From positions 1,226,829-1,290,828 of the forward strand of contig NZ_JAAMPJ010000001.1 of NCBI RefSeq assembly GCF_011067745.1: DNA of 64,000 nt. The letters run 5' to 3'. The DNA is from Lentzea alba (GTDB taxonomy: Bacteria; Actinomycetota; Actinomycetes; Mycobacteriales; Pseudonocardiaceae). How positions within the stretch are numbered: the first letter of the stretch is position 1; each line of letters begins with the position of its first letter. The translations under genes were made by a program, and so were the position numbers. Shown here piece after piece: positions 9,433 to 17,199 of the stretch. The notes under the pieces are model-generated. The model was not told the origin of the DNA and made no database searches. It saw only the letters and a program-made list of their open reading frames with translations.

Positions 9433-11070
9433 GTGGACAAAGCTGATCCAAAGCGCCTGATCGCGGATCGATATCAGCTGCTGCACGTGCTCGGTCAGGG
9501 CTCGATGGGCACCGTGTGGGCCGCCCGCGACGAGGTGCTGGGCCGGCAGGTCGCCGTGAAGGGCATCCTGCACACCCCCGGCATGCCCGAGGTCGAGGCA
9601 GCTCAGCTGCGCGAACGCACCATGCGCGAGGCGCGGGCCATCGCGGCGTTGTCCCACCCGAACCTCGTGACGCTCTACGACGTCGTGCAGCACGACGGCG
9701 ACCCGTACGTGGTGATGGAGCTCGTGCCGTCGCGCAGTCTGAGCGAACTGCTGCAGGAGCAGGGCTGCCTCACCGAGAAGCAGGGCGCGGCGGTGCTGGA
9801 CGCGGTCGCGGCGGCGCTGGCGGCGGCGCACCGGGCCGGCATCACGCACCGGGACGTGAAGCCCGGCAACGTGCTGATCGCGGACGACGGCCGGGTCAAG
9901 CTCACCGACTTCGGCATCGCGCGCAACGTCGCCGAGGCCACCATGACCGCGCGGGGCATCACGCTGGGCACGCCCGCCTACATCGCCCCCGAGGTGGCGC
10001 AGGGCGGTGACGTGTCGGCGGCCGCGGACCGGTGGTCGCTCGGCGCGACGGTGTGGGCCGCCATGGCCGGCGAGCCGCCGTACGTCGGCAAGAACGTCAT
10101 GCAGACGATCAACGCGGTGATCAACGGCGACGTGCCGGTGCCCGCGGGCGCCGGGCGGCTCGCGCCGGTGATCAGCGGGTTGATGCGGAAGGACCCGGCC
10201 GAACGGCTGTCGCTGGTCGACGTGCGCAGGCAGGTCTACGCGCTGCTGCCGGAACCCGGCACCGACGCGTTCGAGGTCCGCGAGGCGTTGCCGCTGCCGG
10301 TGGTCGTGCGGCCGAAGCCGAAGATCGAGCCGGACGCACCGCTGGCCGACGACCCCGGCCCGTTGCCGTTCATGCTCACCAAGCCGATCTCGCCGCAGCG
10401 GCCGCGCGGGCGGGTCGCCACCACGTTCCTGCTGGCCGCGGCCATGCTGCTGTTCGTGGCGGGCTCAGGCGGCGGGTTCGCGCTGACGAGGCTCGCGGCG
10501 GGCGCTCCGCTGCTGCCGCCGACCGAGCAGACACTCCAGACGCTACCGACCCTGCCCACGTCGGCGGCGCTGGTGCAAAGAACCGCGTCGGCCGAGACCG
10601 CGAGCGGCGACCAGGGCGGGAAGTTCACGCTGAACGTCGATCCGAGCTGGTCGACGTACGCCGAACAGCGCTCGGCCGACAAGTTCGTGCCCCTCTCCTC
10701 GGTGGTGCACTTCGTGTCGGGCACGGGCGCGTACGAGGTCACGGTGCAGCGGTTCGCCGACTTCTACCCGAAGCGCAACATCAACACGTACACGTCCTCC
10801 GTGCAGTCGCGGTGGCCGAACCGGTTCTTCGGCGGTGAGAAGGTGCCGACGCCGAACCTCGCCGGGCCGCGCAACGAGGACAGCATCCAGTTCATCTACC
10901 GGACGGTGGAGGGTGACGAGCCCAACACGTTGCGGCGGTCGCACTTCTCCCGTGTGCTCCCCTATCGCGGCGACCTGTGGGTGATCGAGGTCGTCGTGCC
11001 GACGGAGCAGGAGGACGAGGCGCGGGTGCGGCTGTTCGACGCGATCGCCTCCACCTTCGCACCGGTTTAA
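9433..11070 (+). CDS. Transmembrane Ser/Thr protein kinase (PknB-like) with extracellular domain
   Basis: 545 aa, GTG start. Hanks-type kinase: glycine loop GQGSMGTVW, ATP lysine K43, catalytic HRD loop with D141 (THRDVKPGN), DFG at 159-161, GTPAYIAPE activation-segment end. A juxtamembrane Pro-rich stretch leads to one transmembrane helix near 327-347 and an extracellular region of about 195 residues of unknown fold, without PASTA repeats. It probably senses an external signal and phosphorylates cytoplasmic partners. It is divergent from the mut operon and ends 9 bp before PNP, so PNP and the mutase may be cotranscribed with it. Confidence 0.93.
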   Translation: MDKADPKRLIADRYQLLHVLGQGSMGTVWAARDEVLGRQVAVKGILHTPGMPEVEAAQLRERTMREARAIAALSHPNLVTLYDVVQHDGDPYVVMELVPSRSLSELLQEQGCLTEKQGAAVLDAVAAALAAAHRAGITHRDVKPGNVLIADDGRVKLTDFGIARNVAEATMTARGITLGTPAYIAPEVAQGGDVSAAADRWSLGATVWAAMAGEPPYVGKNVMQTINAVINGDVPVPAGAGRLAPVISGLMRKDPAERLSLVDVRRQVYALLPEPGTDAFEVREALPLPVVVRPKPKIEPDAPLADDPGPLPFMLTKPISPQRPRGRVATTFLLAAAMLLFVAGSGGGFALTRLAAGAPLLPPTEQTLQTLPTLPTSAALVQRTASAETASGDQGGKFTLNVDPSWSTYAEQRSADKFVPLSSVVHFVSGTGAYEVTVQRFADFYPKRNINTYTSSVQSRWPNRFFGGEKVPTPNLAGPRNEDSIQFIYRTVEGDEPNTLRRSHFSRVLPYRGDLWVIEVVVPTEQEDEARVRLFDAIASTFAPV

Positions 11071-11079
11071 GCTCTCGCG

Positions 11080-11871
11080 GTGACTCCAGAAGAGCTGGCC
11101 GGCAAGGCCGCGGAAGAGATCCAGAGCCGCACCGGCGTGGCGAAGCACGACATCGCGATCGTGCTCGGCTCCGGCTGGCGGCCCGCCGCCGACGTGATCG
11201 GTGAGCCGGCCACCGAGATCCCGATCGGTGAGCTGACGGGCTTCGAGGCGCCGACCGCGCTCGGCCACGGCGGCACCATCCGTTCCGTCGAGGTGGGCGG
11301 CAAGAAGGTCCTCGTCGTGCTCGGCCGCACCCACGGCTACGAGGGCAAGGGCGTCCAGAAGGTCGTGCACGGCGTGCGCACGGTCGCGGCCGCTGGCGTG
11401 TCGACGGTCGTGCTGACCAACGCCGCCGGTGGCCTGCGGCAGGGCATGTCCGTCGGGCAGCCCGTGCTGATCTCCGACCACCTGAACCTGACCTCGCTGT
11501 CGCCGCTGGTCGGCGCCCGGTTCGTGGACCTGACGGACCTGTACTCGCCGCGCCTGCGGAAGCTGGCGCAGGAGATCGACTCCTCGCTGGAGGAGGGCGT
11601 GTACGCGGGGCTGCCCGGACCGCACTTCGAGACGCCCGCCGAGATCCGGATGCTGCGCACGCTGGGCGCGGACCTGGTCGGCATGTCGACCGTGCACGAG
11701 GCCATCGCCGCGCGCGCCGAGGGTGTCGAGGTGTTCGGTCTGTCGCTGGTCACGAACCTCGCGGCGGGCATCACCGGTGAGCCGCTGAACCACCAGGAGG
11801 TGCTGGAGGCGGGCGCCGCCGCTGCCCAGCGCATGGGCACGTTGCTGCGCGAGCTGGTGGACCGCGCATGA
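11080..11871 (+). CDS. deoD: Purine nucleoside phosphorylase (trimeric type)
   Basis: 263 aa, GTG start at 11080. Low-molecular-mass trimeric PNP: IVLGSGW phosphate loop, [26 protein letters not shown] (base/ribose site), GMSTVHEAI and VTNLAAG. It phosphorolyses inosine, guanosine and deoxy forms to base plus (deoxy)ribose-1-phosphate. It is coupled to the next gene by ATGA overlap. The symbol follows the M. tuberculosis name for the syntenic gene; punA would be equally apt because the fold is not the hexameric DeoD type. Confidence 0.93.
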   Translation: MTPEELAGKAAEEIQSRTGVAKHDIAIVLGSGWRPAADVIGEPATEIPIGELTGFEAPTALGHGGTIRSVEVGGKKVLVVLGRTHGYEGKGVQKVVHGVRTVAAAGVSTVVLTNAAGGLRQGMSVGQPVLISDHLNLTSLSPLVGARFVDLTDLYSPRLRKLAQEIDSSLEEGVYAGLPGPHFETPAEIRMLRTLGADLVGMSTVHEAIAARAEGVEVFGLSLVTNLAAGITGEPLNHQEVLEAGAAAAQRMGTLLRELVDRA

Positions 11872-13469
11872 GCCTGACGCCGGCCCTGCGTGACGCGACG
11901 TTCCGGTGGATCGCCGACGACCCCTCCGCGGCGACCCGCGAGGAGTTGCAGGGGGTGCTGGCGCGCGCGATGGGCGGCGATCCCGCTGCTCTCGAGGACC
12001 TCTCCGATCGCATGGCCGGTCCGCTGACGTTCGGCACCGCCGGGCTGCGCGGACCGGTGCGGGCGGGCACGAACGGCATGAACGTCGCCACGGTGGTCCG
12101 CACGACCGCCGGGCTGGCGTCGTGGCTCGGGACCTCCGGGCTGGTGTTCGTGGGTCGCGACGCCCGGCACGGGTCGGAGGAGTTCGCGGTCGCGGCCGCC
12201 GAGGTGATGGCGGCCGCGGGCTTCGACGTGCGGGTGCTGCCGGGGCCGTTGCCGACGCCGGTGCTGGCGTTCCTGGTGCGGTCGCACGGCGCGGTGGCCG
12301 GGATTCAGATCACCGCGTCGCACAACCCTCCCGCGGACAACGGCTACAAGCTCTACCTGACCGGCGGCTCGCAGATCGTGCCTCCGGCGGACGGGGAGAT
12401 CGAGAAGGCGATCGAGGCCGTTCCCGCGGCCGTGTCGGTGCCGCGTTCACCCTCGTACTCGACGGTGTCGGACGCCGAGATCGACGCGTACCTGGAACGG
12501 GTGGCGTCGCTGCCGTCCGGTCAGGCGCGGACGTTGAAGATCGCGTTGACGCCGATGCACGGCGTCGGCGGCGCGTTCGCCGTGGAAGCGTTGCGGCGCG
12601 CGGGTTTCACCGACGTGCACGTGGTGAGGTCACAGGCGGTGCCGGACCCGGACTTCCCGACCGTGGTGTTCCCGAACCCCGAGGAGCCCGGCGCGTCCGA
12701 CGAGCTGCTTTCCCTTGCGGCATCGGTGGACGCGGACCTGGCGATCGCCCTGGACCCGGATGCCGACCGGTGCGCTCTGGGCGTGCGGGACGGTTCGTCG
12801 TGGCGGATGTTGCGCGGTGACGAGACGGGCGTGCTGCTCGGCTCGCTCGTGCTGTCGACCACCGACTCCGCGGATCCGCTGGTGGCAACGACGATCGTGT
12901 CCTCGTCACTGCTGAAGTCGATCGCGGTGGCGCACGGAGCCCGGTACGCGGAGACGCTGACCGGCTTCAAGTGGCTGGCGCGGGCGGGCGAAGGTCTGGT
13001 GTTCGCCTACGAGGAAGCACTCGGCAACTGCGTCGACCCGGCGTTCGTCGCCGACAAGGACGGCATCTCGGCCGCCGTCGTCGCCGCTGACCTGGCCGCG
13101 GGCCTGAAGGCCTCGGGTCGCACGTTGCTGGACGCGCTGGACCAGCTCGCGCTGGACCACGGCCTGCATCTGACCGACCAGGTTTCCTTGCGGTACACCG
13201 ATTTGTCGCTGATCGACGCGACGATGGCACGGCTGCGTTCGGCACCGCCCGCCGACTTCGCGTCGGAAGACCTGTTGCCCGGCGCGGACGTGCTGCGCTG
13301 GACGGCGGACGGCGTGCGCGTGATCGTGCGACCGTCGGGCACCGAGCCGAAGCTCAAGGCGTACCTGGAAGTCGTCGAGCCGGTCACGGACGGACTGGAG
13401 TCCGCCCGTGCGACGGCGAAGGCCAGGTTGGCCGAGTTGCGGGAACGGGTGACGGAGCTCGTCAGCTAG
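11868..13469 (+). CDS. pmmB: Phosphoglucomutase/phosphomannomutase-family enzyme, probable phosphopentomutase
   Basis: 533 aa. Alpha-D-phosphohexomutase family: phosphoserine loop [16 protein letters not shown] with S151, metal loop DPDADR near 299, sugar-recognition YEEALG, and the C-terminal phosphate-binding segment [12 protein letters not shown]. The start overlaps the PNP stop as ATGA. PNP yields (deoxy)ribose-1-phosphate, and no canonical alkaline-phosphatase-type deoB is seen in the window, so the translational coupling suggests it acts as phosphopentomutase; that is inference. Its 3' end overlaps the convergent small gene by 8 nt. The symbol is that of the M. tuberculosis syntenic gene. 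Confidence 0.9.
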   Translation: MSLTPALRDATFRWIADDPSAATREELQGVLARAMGGDPAALEDLSDRMAGPLTFGTAGLRGPVRAGTNGMNVATVVRTTAGLASWLGTSGLVFVGRDARHGSEEFAVAAAEVMAAAGFDVRVLPGPLPTPVLAFLVRSHGAVAGIQITASHNPPADNGYKLYLTGGSQIVPPADGEIEKAIEAVPAAVSVPRSPSYSTVSDAEIDAYLERVASLPSGQARTLKIALTPMHGVGGAFAVEALRRAGFTDVHVVRSQAVPDPDFPTVVFPNPEEPGASDELLSLAASVDADLAIALDPDADRCALGVRDGSSWRMLRGDETGVLLGSLVLSTTDSADPLVATTIVSSSLLKSIAVAHGARYAETLTGFKWLARAGEGLVFAYEEALGNCVDPAFVADKDGISAAVVAADLAAGLKASGRTLLDALDQLALDHGLHLTDQVSLRYTDLSLIDATMARLRSAPPADFASEDLLPGADVLRWTADGVRVIVRPSGTEPKLKAYLEVVEPVTDGLESARATAKARLAELRERVTELVS

Positions 13470-13797
13470 CGACCGCGATCATCAGGCACAGCGCGGCAAG
13501 AGCGAAGCCCCCGCCGGCCACCAGGTAGGCCCTTCTGGTCGGCGGGGCGATCGCGTTGCGGCGCCCCTCGGTCACTGCCGCGACCGCGATCCGCCCGAAG
13601 ATGTAGGCGATCGCGCAGAGCCCCACGCCGAGCCCGAACAACATCGTGTTGACGTCCCACGGGCTGTGGTCGAACCCTGGCCACACCGACGCGAAGAGGG
13701 GGCCGATCCCGATCATCCCGATGCTGACCGCAAGGCCGAAACCCCAGGTGATGCGACGCTGACGAGGACTGGTGGTCATAAGGGCGGTGGTCTTCAT
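13462..13797 (-). CDS. Small three-helix membrane protein, unknown function
   Basis: 111 aa. The start at 13797 is set by a strong Shine-Dalgarno (AGGAGGG, 4 nt from the ATG). Three predicted transmembrane helices: ITWGFGLAVSIGMIGIGPLF, TMLFGLGVGLCAIAYIFG and AYLVAGGGFALAALCLMIAV, with a charged loop EGRRNAIAPPTRR between the last two. No family recognised. The last 8 nt, including the stop, overlap the end of the mutase gene on the other strand. Confidence 0.65.
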   Translation of the reverse strand: MKTTALMTTSPRQRRITWGFGLAVSIGMIGIGPLFASVWPGFDHSPWDVNTMLFGLGVGLCAIAYIFGRIAVAAVTEGRRNAIAPPTRRAYLVAGGGFALAALCLMIAVAS

Positions 13798-13822
13798 GGT
13801 CCCTCCTGTGTACACCCTTCTA

Positions 13823-13847
13823 GACGTCTGTCGGGCCGCGGGGTTCC
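13823..13847 (-). promoter_or_regulatory. Possible ECF-sigma promoter of the small membrane-protein gene
   Basis: On the minus strand GGAACC (13847-13842) and CGTC (13826-13823) are separated by 15 bp, resembling GGAAC/CGTC promoters of stress ECF sigma factors. The distance to the Shine-Dalgarno fits a short leader. Only motif similarity supports this. Confidence 0.25.
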
Positions 13848-13947
13848 GTTCTGGAACAACAAGAACCTCTCGCCCGCACCACTCTGACGCAACGGGCGCA
13901 CCACTTCGTTGAGCCCGATCTCGGCTTCGACTGGTACTAACAGGCGC

Positions 13948-14397
13948 ATGAGGCTGCTGATCGTCCACCACACGCCGTCGCCCGCCCTCCAGGCGATGTT
14001 CGAGGCCGTGCTCTCCGGCGCCACCACCCCCGAGATCGAGGGCGTCGAGGTGGTGCGGCGAGCCGCGTTGTCCACAACCGCTGTGGATGTCCTCGAAGCC
14101 GACGGTTACCTGCTGGGCACGCCCGCGAACCTCGGCTACATGAGCGGTGCGTTGAAGCACTTCTTCGACACCATCTACTACCCGTGTCTGGATTCCACGC
14201 GCGGCAGGCCGTTCGGGCTCTACGTGCACGGCAACAACGACACGACGGGTGCGGTGCGCAGCGTGGAGACGGCCACTACCGGGTTGGGCTGGGAGAAGGC
14301 GGCCCAGCACGTGGTCGTCACGGGTGAGCCGGAGAAGGCCGACCTGGAGGCGTGCTGGGAGCTCGGCGCCACCGTGGCGGCCCAGTTGTCCACATGA
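13948..14397 (+). CDS. Flavodoxin-like / NADPH-dependent FMN reductase family protein
   Basis: 149 aa. Flavodoxin fold: MRLLIVHHTPSPALQAMFEA (FMN phosphate loop region), YLLGTPANLGYMSGALKHFF (isoalloxazine loop, typical GSPxYxGxxSGxLKxFxD signature) and GLYVHGNNDTTGA. Probably an FMN-dependent reductase of unknown electron acceptor. The ATG at 13948 is preferred because the flavodoxin strand starts there; the Shine-Dalgarno is weak. The 3' half and downstream region hold several DnaA-box-like sequences. Confidence 0.75.
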   Translation: MRLLIVHHTPSPALQAMFEAVLSGATTPEIEGVEVVRRAALSTTAVDVLEADGYLLGTPANLGYMSGALKHFFDTIYYPCLDSTRGRPFGLYVHGNNDTTGAVRSVETATTGLGWEKAAQHVVVTGEPEKADLEACWELGATVAAQLST

Positions 14398-14440
14398 ACC
14401 CAGGGTTGTCCACAGCCTGTTGTCCCCAACCTGTGGACAA
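14068..14440. repeat. Cluster of DnaA-box-like TTGTCCACA sequences
   Basis: Exact TTGTCCACA (the high-GC actinobacterial DnaA-box form) occurs at 14068-14076, 14386-14394 and 14406-14414, with the reverse complement at 14432-14440 and a one-mismatch copy at 14420-14428. Two of the exact copies form the arms of the terminator hairpin. Confidence 0.5.
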
Positions 14441-14447
14441 CCCTGGG
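14399..14447. terminator. 17-bp hairpin between convergent genes
   Basis: Arms 14399-14415 and 14431-14447 pair perfectly over 17 bp with a 15-nt loop. It starts 1 bp after the flavodoxin-like stop and lies 20 bp before the stop of the convergent aldo/keto reductase. Each arm contains TTGTCCACA, so a DnaA-binding role is an alternative. Confidence 0.65.
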
Positions 14448-14467
14448 GATATCTTCGAACGTGTGTT

Positions 14468-15436
14468 CTAACGGCCGATCGAGCTCATGTCCGGGTACCG
14501 GTCACCGGCCACGGCCGAGGCGGGTACGGCGGCCTCGATCGCGGCGAGATCGTCGGCGGACAGCTCCAGGGCGGCCGCCGCGACGTTCTCCTCCAGGTAC
14601 TTGATCCGCTTGGTTCCCGGAATCGGCACCACGTCCGAGCCGCGGTGCTGCACCCAGGCCAGCGCCAGCTGCCCGGCGGTGACGCCGCGCTCCTCGGCCA
14701 GTGCGCGAAGCTCGGCGACCATCTTCAGGTTCGCGTCGAGGTTCGAGCCGGTGAACCGCGGCTGTGCGACGCCGCGGAAGTCACCCTCGCCGAAATCGGC
14801 GGCGGAGGTGAAACGGCCGGTCAGCACGCCACGGCCCAAAGGCGAGTACGGCACGAGGCCGATGCCCAGCTCACGGGCGGTCGGCACGATCTCGGCCTCG
14901 ATGTCCCGCGACCACAGCGACCACTCGCTCTGCAGAGCGGTGATCGGGTGCACCGCGTGGGCGCGCCGCAGGGTCAAGGCACCGGCCTCGGACAGGCCGA
15001 GGAACCGCACCTTGCCCTCGGTGACCAGCTCGGCCATCGCGCCGACGGTCTCCTCGATGGGCGTGTCCGCCGGCACCCGGTGCAGGTAGTACAGGTCGAT
15101 CACGTCCGTGCCGAGCCGCTGCAAAGAGCCCTCGACGGCCGACCGCACGTACTCGCGGTCGCCGCGCACGCCACGACGGTCGCCGTCGCGCACGATGCCG
15201 AACTTCGTGGCCAGCACGACGTCGGAACGACGGCCCGCGATGGCTCGGCCCACGAGTTCCTCGTTCAGGTGCGGCCCGTACATGTCGGCCGTGTCGAGCA
15301 GCGTCACCCCGAGTTCCAGGGCCCGGTGGATCACCGAGATCGACTCCGACTCGTCGCCGGCGCCGTAGAACTCCGACATTCCCATGCAGCCGAGCCCCTG
15401 CGGCCCGACCTCCAACGATCCCAACAAACGGCTCAC
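14468..15436 (-). CDS. Aldo/keto reductase
   Basis: 322 aa, GTG start. AKR (beta/alpha)8 barrel of the YghZ/AKR13-like type: [31 protein letters not shown] (catalytic Asp and Tyr), ATKFG (Lys), DLYYLHRVP (His) and the C-terminal NADPH-binding [14 protein letters not shown]. It reduces aldehydes or ketones with NADPH. The start overlaps the MerR stop as GTGA, so the pair is an operon under the MerR-type promoter; it probably detoxifies reactive carbonyls sensed by that regulator. Confidence 0.92.
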   Translation of the reverse strand: MSRLLGSLEVGPQGLGCMGMSEFYGAGDESESISVIHRALELGVTLLDTADMYGPHLNEELVGRAIAGRRSDVVLATKFGIVRDGDRRGVRGDREYVRSAVEGSLQRLGTDVIDLYYLHRVPADTPIEETVGAMAELVTEGKVRFLGLSEAGALTLRRAHAVHPITALQSEWSLWSRDIEAEIVPTARELGIGLVPYSPLGRGVLTGRFTSAADFGEGDFRGVAQPRFTGSNLDANLKMVAELRALAEERGVTAGQLALAWVQHRGSDVVPIPGTKRIKYLEENVAAAALELSADDLAAIEAAVPASAVAGDRYPDMSSIGR

Positions 15437-15810
15437 GCCGTCGCCTCCAAGTCCCGCTCGACCAGCGCGTAGTGGTCGATCTTGTAGTCGAGCACCTCCA
15501 GGGACGTCTGCAGCTCCGCCACGCGGGCGCGGACGTCGTTGCGGTGCTCCACGAGGATCTGCTTGCGGCGTCCTGCTGTCAGGTCGCCGCCGTGTCTGAG
15601 CTGCGCGAACTCACGCATCATGCGGATCGGCATGCCGGTCGTGCGCAGGCGCGTCACGAAGGCCAGCCAGCCGAGGTCGTCCTCCGAGTAGCTGCGGCGA
15701 CCACCCGAGTCACGCGCGGGCGGGTCGACGAGCCCGATTCGTTCGTAGTAGCGCAAGGTGTCGATGGACAACCCACTGCGCTGCGCGGCTTGGGCTATCG
15801 AGTAACTCAC
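15433..15810 (-). CDS. MerR-family transcriptional regulator
   Basis: 125 aa from the GTG at 15810. N-terminal winged helix [20 protein letters not shown] followed by [20 protein letters not shown], then a long dimerisation coiled coil (residues about 75-115). Only residual cysteines are absent, so it is not a metal sensor of the CueR type. The start is fixed by the promoter: the predicted transcription start falls on or next to the GTG, which implies leaderless translation. It is cotranscribed with the aldo/keto reductase it probably controls. Confidence 0.88.
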   Translation of the reverse strand: MSYSIAQAAQRSGLSIDTLRYYERIGLVDPPARDSGGRRSYSEDDLGWLAFVTRLRTTGMPIRMMREFAQLRHGGDLTAGRRKQILVEHRNDVRARVAELQTSLEVLDYKIDHYALVERDLEATA

Positions 15811-15817
15811 GGGTTCG

Positions 15818-15848
15818 ACGCTACGAGCTAGAGCGCACTCTAGGTCAA
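15818..15848 (-). promoter_or_regulatory. MerR-type promoter with 19-bp spacer and operator
   Basis: On the minus strand TTGACC (15848-15843) and TAGCGT (15823-15818) are separated by exactly 19 bp, the elongated spacer that MerR regulators untwist. Inside it lies the dyad CTAGAG-N4-CTCTAG (15828-15843). The -35 element overlaps the stop codon of the Doc-like gene upstream. Transcription would begin at about 15811-15810. Confidence 0.75.
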
Positions 15849-16231
15849 GCGGAATCCTTCGGGAGTCCCCACGCTTCGAGATGGCCGGCCATCTCCGGGA
15901 CGTCGATCTTGTCACGTCCCAGGGCTCTCACCAGACCCAGCGCGTCGTCCTCGTCCGCGTCGATCCAGTAGCCGTTGATGTCGCACATCGTGACGGCGGA
16001 GACCCAGCCGAGCCGCCAGTTTCCCTCGACCAGAGGGCGGGTTCGCACGATCGAGTCAAGTAATGCGGAGGACTTCAGCCACAGCGTGTCGTAGGCCTCC
16101 ACGCCGAGCACGGTGGCGCGAGGACGGTAGGCCGCCGTGTCCAGCAGGCCGATGTCCCGGACGACGAGGTCGCCGCCGGTCACAGCCGTGGCCAGCACCA
16201 AGAGGTCCCCGGCGTCGAGGTAGGAGATCAC
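15845..16231 (-). CDS. Doc/Fic-family toxin-like protein with degenerate active site
   Basis: 128 aa, about the length of phage P1 Doc. DIGLLDTAAYRPRAT and EAYDTLWLKSSALLDSIVR match the Doc fold. The signature HxFx(D/E)GNK is altered to RPLVEGNWR: Arg65 replaces the catalytic His, and Trp72 replaces the phosphate-binding residue. Active Doc phosphorylates EF-Tu; this copy is probably inactive or has changed activity. The GTG at 16231 is forced, because a stop lies five codons upstream in frame. It follows the RHH antitoxin-like gene by 32 bp, the usual antitoxin-first order. Confidence 0.75.
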   Translation of the reverse strand: MISYLDAGDLLVLATAVTGGDLVVRDIGLLDTAAYRPRATVLGVEAYDTLWLKSSALLDSIVRTRPLVEGNWRLGWVSAVTMCDINGYWIDADEDDALGLVRALGRDKIDVPEMAGHLEAWGLPKDSA

Positions 16232-16263
16232 AGCACCCAGTTGATCACAGAGGTCTGACAGTT

Positions 16264-16470
16264 TCAGGAAGATCCGAGCCTATCCAAAAGACCTCGATAC
16301 TTGGGCAGGACTCGCCCGAGTACCTCGCCGAGCTTTTCTTCCTGCTGCATGCGCTGGTAACGGTCCGCGATCGCCAGCCGCACGACCTCCTGCTTGGAGC
16401 GGCCCTCGGACTGCGCCAGTTCAGCGAGCCGCAGGTTCTCCTCTTCGGTCAACCGCAAGGTCATCGCCAT
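16264..16470 (-). CDS. Ribbon-helix-helix (CopG-like) antitoxin
   Basis: 68 aa from the ATG at 16470 (an in-frame GTG at 16479 and ATG at 16464 are alternatives). MTLRLTEEENLRLAELAQSE and GRSKQEVVRLAIADRYQR form a classic RHH DNA-binding domain; the C-terminal part (EKLGEVLGRVLPKYRGLLDR) would contact the toxin. It is the first gene of a two-gene toxin-antitoxin operon and probably autoregulates through the inverted repeat just upstream. Confidence 0.75.
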   Translation of the reverse strand: MAMTLRLTEEENLRLAELAQSEGRSKQEVVRLAIADRYQRMQQEEKLGEVLGRVLPKYRGLLDRLGSS

Positions 16471-16479
16471 TCCAGGCAC

Positions 16480-16496
16480 GGTACCAATGTGATACC
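16480..16496. promoter_or_regulatory. Candidate antitoxin operator
   Basis: GGTACC-N5-GATACC is an inverted repeat with one mismatch per half-site. It lies 9 bp upstream of the RHH gene and 27 bp upstream of the divergent TetR gene, so it could regulate both. Confidence 0.4.
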
Positions 16497-16523
16497 ACTC
16501 AAGCCAGAGGCCGTTAGGATTGC

Positions 16524-17150
16524 GTGATGCCCAGGCCCAAGACCCACGACGACGCGCTGCGACGGCGTCTGCTCGAACGGGCGGGCGAGCTGCTCAGCAC
16601 CGAGGGCCCAGCCGCGGTGAGCCTGCGCAAGATCGCCACCGACGTCAACACGTCCACCACGGCGGTCTATTCCCTCTTCGGCGGCAAACCGGCGCTGCTC
16701 GAGGCGCTCTACGACGAGGCGTTCCACCGGTTCGGCACGCACCTGGCCGCGGTGCCGGTCACCGAGGACCCCGCGGAGGACCTGGTCCAGATCGGGCTCG
16801 CGTACCGGCGCAGCGCGCTCGCGGACCCGCACTTCTACTCGGTGCTGTACTCGAAGGTCGTCGAACCGACGAAGGCGATGAGCCGCGCGGCCGGGCGGAC
16901 GTTCGCGCCGGTGATCGACACCGTGCGGCGCGCGGTCGAGGGAGGGGTCTTCGTCGACGAGGAGCCGGAGCAGATCGCGATGTCGATGTGGGGCATCGCG
17001 CACGGCCTGGTGAGCCTGGAGCTCAACGGCAACCTGCCGCAGGGCATCGATCCCGCCGCCACCTACGAGCTGGCGCTGCGCGCGCACGGCCGTGGGTGGT
17101 TGACGGAATCCGGGGAGGCGGCCGCCGCGAAACCTCCCCGGACCCGCTGA
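16524..17150 (+). CDS. TetR-family transcriptional regulator with WHG-type C-terminal domain
   Basis: 208 aa (GTG at 16524; ATG at 16527 equally possible). N-terminal TetR helix-turn-helix: LRRRLLERAGELLSTEGPAAVSLRKIATDVNTSTTAVYSLFGG in overview, with recognition helix TSTTAVYSLF. The C-terminal region contains SMWGIAHGLVSLELNG, the W-H-G signature of the TetR C-terminal domain group. The ligand is unknown. No obvious target gene lies beside it other than the divergent toxin-antitoxin pair, so it may act autogenously or elsewhere. Confidence 0.87.
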   Translation: MMPRPKTHDDALRRRLLERAGELLSTEGPAAVSLRKIATDVNTSTTAVYSLFGGKPALLEALYDEAFHRFGTHLAAVPVTEDPAEDLVQIGLAYRRSALADPHFYSVLYSKVVEPTKAMSRAAGRTFAPVIDTVRRAVEGGVFVDEEPEQIAMSMWGIAHGLVSLELNGNLPQGIDPAATYELALRAHGRGWLTESGEAAAAKPPRTR

Positions 17151-17171
17151 ACTGTCCGATCCGGACAGTTC
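17149..17171. terminator. 10-bp hairpin between TetR and chitinase genes
   Basis: GAACTGTCCG and CGGACAGTTC pair perfectly around a 3-nt loop. The left arm overlaps the last bases of the TetR stop. It lies between convergent genes and is followed by a short T-containing stretch. Confidence 0.65.
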
Positions 17172-17199
17172 GTCTTCTGCGCGGCCTAACTGCAGGGCA

